NCBI GenBank assembly: GCA_028023455.1
Contig: JAQFVV010012396.1
Coordinates: forward strand, 3,354,156 to 3,418,155
DNA length: 64,000 nucleotides
Reading direction: 5' to 3'
From: Epiperipatus broadwayi
Lineage: Eukaryota > Onychophora > Udeonychophora > Euonychophora > Peripatidae
A program made the position numbers and the translations under genes. The notes under the pieces are model-generated. The model did not search any database and was not told the DNA's origin. It saw only the letters and a list, made by a program, of their open reading frames with translations. Of this stretch, positions 13,151 to 22,934 are shown piece by piece. The first letter of the stretch is position 1, and every line of letters begins with the position of its first letter.

Positions 13151-13224
13151 ACTAAGAAGCAGAAGCCATAGATAAACAATATGGTCTTAAGCATGAAATT
13201 ATTTTTTTTCAACAATGTCCGCTT

Positions 13225-13560
13225 TTTTATGCATTAAAAAAAGTTTACAATTTCGACCGCAATAGCGTGCAAACCGTATACGTCACAGTTACGCTTTTTT
13301 TTCTTTCTCTCCGCCATTTTTCTATCTTTTTGTACGTCTAAAAATTTTTTCTGTGTGATGAAAATTAGATTTTTTATAGCAATTTTTTTAAAGTATATTA
13401 TTAAAATTTTGTAAATTTTTTTATCTTTCTAGATTTTATCAACGGATAAAAAAAATATACGGAGAAAACAATTATTTTCGCCGCTGAACGTAATTATCAT
13501 TCTAACGAACTTTTCTGTTGATGTGTTTGATTTTGAGGTTTCGTATTCCCCATTACCCGT
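13225..13560. promoter_or_regulatory. CpG-bearing, promoter-like patch (tentative)
   Basis: Compared with its surroundings this stretch keeps many CG dinucleotides. It has a CRE-like TACGTCA at 13279-13285 and, on the minus strand, AAAATGGCGG at 13311-13320, which matches a YY1-type motif overlapping a possible ATG. From that ATG (13317, minus) a short frame of about 27 codons runs left, rich in lysine. On the plus strand CCCGTAAGT near 13557 resembles a splice donor. It could be an element leader or promoter or a captured host fragment. The evidence is motif-level only. Confidence 0.25.
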
Positions 13561-13635
13561 AAGTATTCATCATCATCTGATATATAATAATTGCTTGTAA
13601 TTCCTTTGGGTTATTTATTTTATTTTATTTACTGT

Positions 13636-14510
13636 TTTTATACATTTCATTGTAGATAAGTTTTTATTCATTTTATAGCATACTTTGCTATTATGGTTTG
13701 CTATGTAATAATGCATAATTTAGCTCACCCTTACCCTCATGATATTCCAATAATATAGTAATTATTTTTTACATGCATAACTTAGAATTTACTACGTTTT
13801 TATTCATTTCATTGTAGATAACTTTTTATTCATTTTATAGCATACTTTGCAGATAAGTTTTTATTCATTTTATAGCATACTTTGCTATTATGGTTTTCTA
13901 TGTAATAATGCATAATTTAGCTCACCCTTACCCTCATGATATTCCAATAATATAGTAATTATTTTTTACATGCATAACTTAGAATTTACTACGTTTTTAT
14001 TCATTTCATTGTAGATAACTTTTTATTCATTTTATAGCATACTTTGCAGATAACTTTTTATTCATTTTATAGCATACTTTGCTATTATGGTTTGCTATGT
14101 AATAATGCATAATTTAGCTCACCCTTACCCTCATGATATTCCAATAATGTAGTAATTATTTTTTACATGCATAACTTAGAATTTACTACATTTTTATTCG
14201 TTTCATTATAGATAACTTTTTATTCATTTGAGAGCATACTTTGCTATTATGGTTTCCTATGTAATAATGCATAATTTAGCTCACCCTTACCCTCATGATA
14301 TTCCAATAATGTAGTAATTATTTTTTACATGCATAACTTAGAATTTACTATGTTTTTATTCATTTCATTGTAGATAACTTTTTATTCATTTTATAGCATA
14401 CTTTGCTATCATGGTTTCCTATGTAATAATGCATAATTTAGCCCATGATTTTTCAATAATATAGTAATTATTTTTTATCCCCATAACTTACACTTTACTA
14501 AAGTTACTAC
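13636..14510. repeat. Minisatellite, 162-bp unit, about 5 copies
   Basis: The landmark GCATACTTTGCTAT recurs at about 13678, 13874, 14072, 14234 and 14396. The last two intervals are 162 bp. The first two are 196 and 198 bp because a ~35-bp piece (GATAACTTTTTATTCATTTT plus the following TATAGCATACTTTGC) is internally doubled in those units. Units also share GTAATAATGCATAATTTAGC and a CACCCTTACCCTCATGATAT block. The array lies inside the LTR element, where RT would be expected. Confidence 0.9.
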
Positions 14511-14529
14511 TGTTATTTTTTTTTTTGAT

Positions 14530-15036
14530 CCACACTAAAACCTTGCATTTCTAATCCACACAAAACCTTGCATTTCTAATAGATATCCTGCATAGAGGGC
14601 CTAGAAAAACAACTACTTGCAAGAATAGAACATACAGGGTGTCAAGCAGAAAAACGAAATTGAAATGGTCACCTTTTGCCACATTACACCAACAATCTGT
14701 AACTCAGGTAGGTCATGTTATATATTATTTTTTTCTGCATTTTATGACGAATGTGATGAAGCTGTCTATGAAATTGTCATTTTAGGCTATACCTTTCAAA
14801 ATTGAGAGTTTGTGAACCAATGTAAAAATAAAGATTTTAAAAATGTGAAAAATATCATTTTTTTAAATTATTTTTTGTGGTAATGACTACTTTATCAGCT
14901 TTATAACATTATTTCATATTTGCACTTTATAAAAATGTATATATATATATTTATTTATTGTAATAAATTAGACATTTTATTTAAAATTGTAGGTCCTGTA
15001 ATTTTTTTTGGGAATTAAAAATGGCCGTTCAGGTCT
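14530..15036. other. Spacer left of the 376-codon ORF
   Basis: A 27-bp tandem duplication (CCTTGCATTTCTAATCCACA type) lies at 14531-14580. The rest is AT-rich and non-coding; a run of TA repeats occurs near 14940. Confidence 0.4.
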
Positions 15037-16167
15037 CTATGGGTTAAGTTTATCATTTCTGTTTAATGAGTTCAGCTCCTCATCAATTTTATTCTGATCA
15101 TATTTCATAAACAAATAATTATGGGTTTTATTAAAATGGGCAGCATTGTACACAACTAAAGATCTGTCCACATTCTTCATTTTCATATCAGGAGGCCATT
15201 CAGCATCATTTCTAAACTTTAACTTTGATGTCTTCATTAATCCTTTATCATCACTTTTCCACAAAACATCTTTATAATTATTATGAAAATATAACTTAGA
15301 ATTATTAATTATGATTTCAAAAGATTCATCCAAAACAGTATGTATTGTTCTATTGATATTTTTCATCATCAATACAGCCACTTCACTAGAGGGTGATAAA
15401 CTGGTATCATCACTTTGAGATGGACTGGCTTGCAGTAGATTCGAAACCACCATTTCCTCAGTACTTTCTTCATCCTTAGCTAAATCTGCTGGAGTAAAAC
15501 TTTGACTATGAGTAATCTCTGTCAAATCTATTTTTTTACATTTTTGTTGAGTAGAGTTGGCATTTGTATTCACTAACATAATCTCATGAGGTTCCAACCT
15601 TATTTTAGTTTCTATGTCCTCTGCTCCACTGTCTTTTAAAAGTGCTTCCATGAAAACTATCTTATCTTTGGTTTCAGCATCAATATCTTTTGATCCGAAG
15701 GTAGAACTGTCTTCAAATCTTTCCAGTTCTCTTGTTTGGTTCATCAGATTTTCTATTTGGTTAGCATTCTGCTTCCTTGCAGTACCTTCAATTTCATTCA
15801 CTACTTTCATGTCTTCCATTACTGTGTTTTCCAAAATTGTTTTAACACAGACTATATTGTCTTTGGCTAGATTAATAGGTTCCTTTTGCTTGGGAACTGG
15901 TACATCTTTGACACCATCAGCTGGAATATCCGAGGTAGTATTCATCTTACCAATATTTAAATTTTGGCATCTTTTAACTTCATCAAGATCTCTTCTAAGC
16001 TCCTTCATCATTTCCATAAATTTTGCATCTCTTTCTGCTTGGTCTCTTTTGTGTTTCATCATTTGTTCTGCTCGGTCTTGATTTTGTTTCATCATTTCTT
16101 GCATGAATTGCAAGATCTGCTTTTTTTGCTCTGGCATCATTGCTCCTATGGTTTCTTCACAATTCAC
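15037..16167 (-). CDS. 376-aa coiled-coil protein, possible Gag-like ORF of the LTR element
   Basis: This is the longest uninterrupted frame in the window and the only intact one of any size. Residues ~8-70 are Met-, Gln-, Lys- and Glu-rich with heptad spacing (KKQILQFMQEMMKQNQ, FMEMMKELRRDLDEVKR) and predict a coiled coil. The middle is acidic, low in aromatics and Ser/Thr-rich. The last ~100 residues look more globular (LYFHNNYKDVLWK, SLVVYNAAHFNKTHNYLF). No signal peptide, membrane segment, CCHC zinc knuckle or protease motif is visible. Its place just downstream of the presumed 5' LTR suits a Gag-like role, and Met-rich coiled coils are common in retroelement Gag proteins, but I do not recognise the family. 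Start chosen: the first ATG of the frame (16165-16167), preceded by a poly-T tract on the plus strand. A captured host gene is the main alternative. Confidence 0.6.
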   Translation of the reverse strand: MNCEETIGAMMPEQKKQILQFMQEMMKQNQDRAEQMMKHKRDQAERDAKFMEMMKELRRDLDEVKRCQNLNIGKMNTTSDIPADGVKDVPVPKQKEPINLAKDNIVCVKTILENTVMEDMKVVNEIEGTARKQNANQIENLMNQTRELERFEDSSTFGSKDIDAETKDKIVFMEALLKDSGAEDIETKIRLEPHEIMLVNTNANSTQQKCKKIDLTEITHSQSFTPADLAKDEESTEEMVVSNLLQASPSQSDDTSLSPSSEVAVLMMKNINRTIHTVLDESFEIIINNSKLYFHNNYKDVLWKSDDKGLMKTSKLKFRNDAEWPPDMKMKNVDRSLVVYNAAHFNKTHNYLFMKYDQNKIDEELNSLNRNDKLNP

Positions 16168-16249
16168 TTTTGTTTTTTTTTTGAAAGATAGTCAATTTTA
16201 AATGTATCTGAGAATATCATTTAATATTTTGCTTTAAGCTTTTCTTTTT

Positions 16250-16385
16250 TTGTTTAACGTATTGTCACTTATTATTATTTGAAAATAAAGCTTGTTTCTT
16301 TCTTCTTTTATTTTGCTTAAACGTATTGTCACTTCTAATTATTTGAAAAATAAGGTTTGTTTCTTTCTTCTTTTTATTTTATGCA
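16250..16385. repeat. ~70-bp tandem duplication upstream of the ORF
   Basis: TTAACGTATTGTCACTT, followed by TTATTTGAAAATAA and TTGTTTCTTTCTTCTTTTAT, occurs twice with period ~70 bp. It lies just upstream (minus-strand sense) of the 376-codon ORF, in its leader or promoter region. No clear TATA box could be assigned. Confidence 0.7.
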
Positions 16386-16899
16386 GGATATACACCTCTC
16401 TCCCTCCTCTCTTCAACTGTCTTCATTTTGCCATTTTTTGTTGCTGCTGACTGCTGCTGATAACAGGAAAAAATATTTGATCATAACATGTATGTGTATG
16501 ATCTATTGGAATTCAACTGCCTTGCTGCTTGACTTTTGGTTGTTTTTCTGCACCTATAATAGACTCTTACAAAAAAAAATTGATTAGTGATTTGTTTCAG
16601 CAATATCATATATGTTTGCTCATTGCAATTATACATGGCAAAATTAAACTCTCTCTCTCAACCCCTAACATCCTGGTTTGAACTCATTTTGATACATATT
16701 TTATTATATTATTGTTGGCACATTTATATGGTGCCAGCCAACAGTATATAACAAAAAAACAATTCCAAATACATCTGGGCTACTCAACTAGTAAATATAA
16801 CTAAGTATTTGTTACACATTATAAACTCTATTACATATATAATCTAAAGAAAATACACTAAATATGACATTTACCTTGTTACAATTTCAAAGTTTTCAA
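16386..16899. other. No gene seen
   Basis: AT-rich sequence. Short frames on the plus strand are the antisense of low-complexity sequence. This part is inside the LTR element, between the leader duplication and a degenerate tandem repeat. Confidence 0.4.
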
Positions 16900-17325
16900 C
16901 TTATGGCTGAAGTACATGGGTTTTATTTATAAACATTTTCATTTTCGCGTATATAACATAAGAAACACATTTTATATATTTGTAAAACCAGATACAGAAA
17001 GAAAACATCACTTATGGGTGAAATACATGGGTTGTACTTGCAAAACATTTTTATTTTCATGTATATAACATAAGAACACATTTTATATATTTATAAAACC
17101 AGGTACAGAAAAAAAAATCATTTATGGTTATAACACATGGATATCAAGATTCTTTTCATTTTTAACAACAATATTTTTACATTTGTAGCTCTAAACATGG
17201 AAAACAATATTTTTCTATAGTTGCAAAGCCAGATACAACAAAAACCATTTACATTTATGGTTGCAACGCATGGACATTGGTTTTAATACAAAATTTTCAC
17301 ATTTTATATATATATAAAATTGGAA
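16900..17325. repeat. Degenerate tandem repeat, ~110-125-bp unit, ~4 copies
   Basis: Units start with a TTATGG(G/C)TG..A(A/C)(A/G)CATGG phrase at about 16900, 17010, 17121 and 17247. The first two also share ATATAACATAAGAA and CACATTTTATATATTT followed by AAAACCAG(A/G)TACAGAAA. Units 3 and 4 are more diverged. Confidence 0.65.
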
Positions 17326-17482
17326 AACAAACTCGGGTAGAAAGGAAATATACATATCTATCATCAATGATCTCTTACAACCTTTTTTAAAACATACATA
17401 TAAACAGAATTCAGTACTCAGGATATGGGGTGTTTATATTGCCCCACTTGGGAAGCCAAGCCCGGAAAAAAAAAATCCACTC

Positions 17483-20332
17483 TACCGGTCAAAATAGTAT
17501 GCTCACTTAAAAAGATTCAAATCCTAAGCAAAAGTACCTCGAATCCGATCATGCTTGAGATACACAGGTCTGGAGCAGTCCTGAATTCTAACCTATTTGC
17601 CTATTCTTCGAATCTCTGACCCAATGAACAACAATTCTGATGACACAGTAAAATTATTTTAAATCCATGCCCAGAAGCAAAGCAAAGCAGTAGAGCATAA
17701 GATCAGACTGATAATGATGATCGAGGTCAGAGTAGCCCAGTTATTGCATTATTATAGTTATTTATTAATGCTAATCTCTTAGCTAAAGAAAATAGTTCTA
17801 AATATTAACTAGAAAATAATAATTCAAAAACAAACCAGGATTTACATGAAATAGATATATTTATTAAATGTTAAACAAACGCATATATATATATTACAAA
17901 AGATTTAGGAAACGTATGTATATTTTGCCAAATAGTTTCACGCTTGGGACAATACTATTTATTTACAAGACTTGGGAATTTGTTGTATAAAATCCCTTCT
18001 ATCATTCATTTAATAAATATAATTTTACAGATACAATTTTATAGTGTTTTATAACTTATGCGGAGTTAATAAGCTAATTAAAGAAAACTTTTGCTACGGA
18101 GCGTTGTGGATGCCAAAATTAAATATAAAAGATCATGACAGTTTTAACAGTAAATGATTTATTTGATAACAGGCAAAATATATGATTTCAATCATGTATT
18201 TTTTAGGAGAACCATTATTTATACTTTTATTCGCATTGTTTGAAAAAGACGTCTTTTAGAAATAAGAAACAAACAATGCGCTTTATTTACGAGAGTAAGT
18301 TATGCAATCATTAATATAAATTAGATTTACATCTATAGGAATTGATAACGGTTTTTAAAAAAAAGCATCTTAACTCAATGGACTAAATGTATTTTTACAA
18401 AATGAATCATTATCTTTAACATATCATTGCGACTTACTAAAGGTTAGGCGGACAGTAATGGTACTAGCATCCAATAATGAAATAAAACCTCATGGCGATT
18501 GTGGATATTTTATCATTTTAAAAGAATATTTGAAAGGAACTTAGATTGGATATTTCCGTGCATTCTGGTGGAGCAATATCAAAGGAGAGGCTGAGTTTGA
18601 GAGCTCAAATCTGGGTATGCTATCATTCGCAGCACACGGACCTCTTAAACTTTATTTCCACAGGAAGTAGTGTTCCTGGTTAGGAACAATTTTGAAAAGT
18701 AGGATGGGAGCTTTAGACATTCCCAATGACTAAACAGTTGAGCAATGGGAAAGATAAAATATCAGAATAAAGGAAATTGTATGCCAGCAACGTTATTGGA
18801 CATTAATATAATTTTTATAATATAATTTTCATATAATATTATTTTAGAACTTGGAAATTATCTAACCTCTTGCGCAATAATATGTTTTCAATCCTGAGTC
18901 ATTTAACAGAGTGTAATAAAATAATAACTCTTTCTACATCATTAAACTAATAAAATTTACATTTAAGATTCGATTCCCATATACGTATTAACTAAAGAAT
19001 TAGCCCTTCAGGCAATGGTAAGAAAAGGTAGAATTTTATATTAAGTGTCGTGATCTTTTATAAAGGCAACTAAACAACAAAATAAAATAAGCATCCATGA
19101 TAAAATACTTTTAGGTATACAACCAGCCTGGCGAATGATTTCTATTTTAAATAAACAAATGAATATAATTTTACTAATGAATTTAATTACAGTCGCGAGA
19201 TGGATTGATACCGACATATTAGAGAAAATAATATATATATATTAAACAAAATAAATTGTATACATTTAATTGATATGCATAAAGTTATATAAACATAAAT
19301 TAAGCGTGAAAGCAAACGTATATTTAGAATTACATAAGTATTAATAAAGGATTATATAGAGAGAGAATTTACGAGCAAAACTAGCAAAACATCATAAATG
19401 GATCTCTTCATTAATCTAGCTGCAAAATATAAATCAACCCATGAATGTTCATATTAAGGCAGCTCTAAATTACATGATTTTACCTAAGATATCAGCATAG
19501 CATCGGGCAAGCAGGTTAGCACTTCTACATCATCACATATGGCTGGTAAGGTGGAATTTTATGGCTGGTAGACATTCCTCTGAGAGGAAAAAGAAAGGCG
19601 GGCGGCTCCGCTACTCACACTTCATCACCCAGAATTTGTGTTGGCCTTTTAAAAGTAATTAAACTCAACTGACTAAAAACTCCTCTGAACTTAACTAAAA
19701 ACTAAAGTAAACTCACTTCCTTTGTTCTGTGGTTCCTTTTATAACATTATAATACCGCCCAGAATGCAATTTCATATACCAGCCTTATCTCTGTAATCCC
19801 TTTAAAAACAACATTTAATTAGCAAAATATTCAATAGATAAGGCTTAAAATACCATTTTTAGCTATTTTAAATCATTGGACAACAACTGATAAACGATTT
19901 GTTTTCGATCTTAAATTAAGATTCATAAATTTTAATTAGAGACAACGATCTGACTAGTGATAAAGATAATTTCAGTATTTCAAGCCTTTTCCATTTTTCT
20001 TTGTTGTTACATTCCAATAGTTTAATTAAATACTTTAAATCAAAATACATATAGATATAACAAAAAAAAAAATTACAATTATATAAAGAAAATGTTTAGT
20101 TGTCAGCAATAAACATTAATAACATTATTGCTTCATTCATATATATATATACGCATCACGCACACTACTGTTTTACTTTACTAAATAAAAATTAATTTTA
20201 CTAATCTTTAGAATGATTCGGCATACAGTGTGTGAGTGAATAGCATATATTTATAGCAAGGTCTGAATTGCGGATCTCTAGGAGGTTAGTATAGATGGTG
20301 AAACATGAAGCATCGATGATGATTAGACATCG
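17483..20332 (-). repeat. Right (5') LTR of the 11.7-kb element
   Basis: Direct copy of 8619-11486. The minus-strand start is around CGATGTCTAATCATCATCG and the end GCATACTATTTTGACCGGTA. Six bases beyond the assigned right edge (TTGCTT) are also shared with the left copy after one mismatch, so the boundary and the ATTG target duplication are uncertain by several bases. Confidence 0.75.
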
Positions 20333-21173
20333 ATTGCTTCAATATAGAATGAAAAGTAAGTTCAATAAAGTTGCAGCTAAATTTTAAAAAAAAGTTTTTA
20401 AAAAATATTTCACTTTTAATATAAATCATTTTTTCTAAATATATTTTTTTAATTGTGAACAATTTATTAAATTCTTTTGTTGCTTTTTTTCAATAAAAGA
20501 TATTTTCTGTGGAGAAATAATTCTATTATGAAACGACAAAATAAAAAAAAAATTCTTATATCTTATTTACTATTTTTGATATTTTATTTTAAAACTAACC
20601 TTGTAAAATTTAAACTTATCTACAAAGGATTTTATCTGTTATAATTTTATTATATATGTATATATTAAGTAAAAAAATATTTCAATCTACAGAGAGGTTT
20701 TTCTTTGTATTTTGCTATGATGAAGACCTTTCTGTAGATTGAAATTTTAGTTACTTTTGTATTTTATTTAAGATTTTTAAATTTGATTTTTGCATTAAAG
20801 TTTTATATATATAGTACATATAAACATATAGTATGTGGGTGTGTTTAAATTTAATTTTATCTAAAATAATAATAATATTACAATTATTTGTACAAACAAG
20901 TGTGATTGTTGCAAAAATAAAAATGTAAAGCAATTTGTCTAAGTGATTCTGTTGGAGTAATATGGTATAGAACTGATGTTTTAGCATATGGCATGATTGA
21001 TGAATTAAAGTTTAAAGAAGGATTCACATAATTCCAAATATCTTTATCATTTCTTTTGCAGCATCTAGTAATTTTAAAGAATATATGTAAGATCCAGATT
21101 GTAAAGAGCAATATGTGCATTTTAATTTTTATGTACATATAACAATATAATATTAATAGTAATACTTTTTAAA
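20333..21173. other. No gene seen
   Basis: AT-rich sequence. Two overlapping minus-strand frames (20751-20987 and 20884-21138) have no recognisable motif and biased composition only. Confidence 0.4.
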
Positions 21174-21882
21174 CCACTAAACATCACATGATCACCATTT
21201 TATTTGTCACTCAAACTGTTAAAACAGGCAAAACTCTCCATATAATAGTGCCACTCAGTGCAAGTCAGAATAATCAATGGATGCAAGAAGGTTTGTGCAT
21301 AAAATCCCTATCTAGTATCTACTCATCCAATATTCCCAGACTAATTTCTAGCTAGTGGCTTTCATCAGTGAGGAGCCTTGGATCTGAGAGCACTGCACCT
21401 AGATCCTAGAATCTAATACAACCCTCCAGAAGTCACAGTTTATCTCTACTTAACTACAAAACTATGAGTCTGAAATTGAAAACAATAATATTTTCAATCA
21501 AAGTTCACTAGCTTATATAGTCATATAGATCTGAACTCAGTTCAGTACTCATACATTTTGGTGTCTTTGGTTCTTTAATAACCATATAAGCTAATGAGCT
21601 CGGATTGAAAACATTAATGTGTTTTTAATTTCAGACTCATAGTTTTGTTGTTAAGTCAAGGCAAAAGATGGCTGCTGGAGAGTTCCATTAAATCCTAAGA
21701 TCTACATGCAGTGCTTTCAGATCCAAGGCATTTTACTGATGAAAGCTACACACTAGAAACTAATCTGGGAATATTGGATGAGTAAGCACTAGATAGGGAA
21801 TTTATGCACAAATCTTCATGCATCTATTGATTACTCTGGCTTGCAATGAGCACTACTGTATGGAGAGTTTTGCCTGTTTTAT
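21174..21882. repeat. Hairpin-family repeat, copy 1 (arms ~300 bp)
   Basis: The left arm starts AAAACAGGCAAAACTCTCCA (from 21221). The right arm ends with its reverse complement at about 21882. Other paired blocks are the AATCAATGGATGC segment, the CCAATATTCCCAGA segment and CATAGTTTTGTTG against CTACAAAACTATG. The arms meet around 21527-21578. A 5' extension CCACTAAACATCACATGATC at 21174 is the terminal inverted repeat seen complete at 28278-28546, but it has no partner on the right here. Non-coding foldback element. Confidence 0.85.
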
Positions 21883-21974
21883 CAGTAATACATTTTTACT
21901 GGTGTGTTATGTTAAAAGACTGAATTAATCTTTAAGCAAATAACATAATTAACAGATTATAATAAAATCTAGTA

Positions 21975-22934
21975 CACCTGGGTCTTGTTTTATCTGATAG
22001 ATAGGTTCCACAGAAAACTCGCATTAAAAAAAATCATACAAAAATAGACTTAATTTACCTAGAAAAATGGGGGATAAGGATTGTAATTTTCAGAATTCAC
22101 ATAAAAGCAAAGCAACAAAGAAAAATTACTTTAAAATTTGCATTAAAAAATAAGCAAGTAAAGTATGACTAATAAAAAATTTCAAATATTTAAAAAATAT
22201 TAATATAAGACAAACTTTTTTTATTACTACAATATTTAATTTTACATTTTTCATACATATTTTAAGCATTACCGCTAGCATTCGTTTGTAAACTGGGAAG
22301 AAATCAGACTCGATGTGATGTGATATATTGTGGCTTCTCCTTAAACGAAGTCAAGAATCTCTCAGCAATTATGCACAGAGAAACCTGTTAAGCCACTGTA
22401 TTTTTATTCGTGATGTGATGTACAACTAGCACCATTTTCAGTCTTGTGTTGTGTTAATGGTTTTCTGTTTCTATATTAAAATAATAAAGTCACAATCAAA
22501 ACATTATCATTAGAAAGATTATTTTCAGTTTATAAAATCTTCGTTTTTTATTTTAAAAATCTAAAAGATTATTTATTTCTGTTATATATAACATAATACG
22601 TTTTAAAAGTTTAAATTTTTTGAATATTTATTGTGATATTTTTATATGTAAGTATAAATCTATTAATACTATTTAATCATTAGTATAAATAGGTTATTTA
22701 CATAGAAGCTAAATTGTAAATACAGCTTCAGGCTATATTCACGTTAGCTGCTAATATAACGTTATATTTTTGAAAAAAAAAAAAAAGTATTTCAAGTCAA
22801 AATAAGTTATTAATAATTTAAATTTTTTGATATCTAATAAATATAGTGAAATATGAAAGATATTAAGAAAAAATATGAATCGCAATAGCTTCAAAATGGC
22901 ATTAAAATAATCCGCATAAAACGAGACCCAGGTG
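21975..22934. mobile_element. Non-autonomous pogo/Tigger-like element
   Basis: The left end CACCTGGGTCTTGTTTTAT (from 21975) and the reverse complement of the right end CACCTGGGTCTCGTTTTAT (22916-22934) are inverted repeats. Both ends are flanked by TA, the Tc1/mariner-superfamily target duplication. The subterminal text GATAGATAGGTTCCACAGAA matches the right end of the transposase-bearing element at 56133-57293, so the two belong to one family. No transposase is visible here. A CR1-like 3' end is nested at 22312-22408. Confidence 0.8.
22312..22408 (-). mobile_element. 5'-truncated CR1-like 3' end
   Basis: TGGCTTCTCCTTAAACGAAG and the following TCAAGAATCTCTCAGCAATTATGCA-type text match 38885-38960, the 3' end of the CR1-like LINE. 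The pentamer tail GATGTGATGTGAT lies at the same side. Only ~95 bp remain, a typical 5' truncation. It shows that this CR1 lineage was active after the pogo-like host element had inserted. Confidence 0.85.

Larger units (their letters stand above)
8619..20332 (-). mobile_element. Long-LTR Ty3-like retrotransposon lacking a visible RT
   Basis: Two direct repeats of 2868 and 2850 bp (8619-11486 and 17483-20332) enclose ~6 kb. On the minus strand the order is repeat, coiled-coil ORF (16167-15037), a minisatellite, Ty3-type integrase (about 13150-11925), then repeat. That is the gag-to-integrase order expected of an LTR retrotransposon. The minus-strand sequence before the 3' repeat is purine-rich (AGGAAAGAATAAAG), which suits a polypurine tract. 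TGGCTTCCCAAGTGGGGC (minus strand, 17441-17458) matches the tRNA-Lys1,2 primer-binding site at 14 of 18 positions, though it lies 24 bp from the repeat edge. The 4-bp ATTG at 8615-8618 and 20333-20336 is a possible target duplication. Protease, RT and RNase H were not found. Repeat ends are not canonical TG/CA. Confidence 0.7.

Noticed and set aside
13636-14510. CRISPR-like array
   Set aside because: Units are contiguous 162-bp tandem copies without unique spacers, in a eukaryotic transposon context.
15614-16191. Plus-strand frames opposite the 376-codon ORF
   Set aside because: Antisense shadows; hydrophobic Ser/Phe/Leu composition follows from the Lys/Glu-rich opposite strand.
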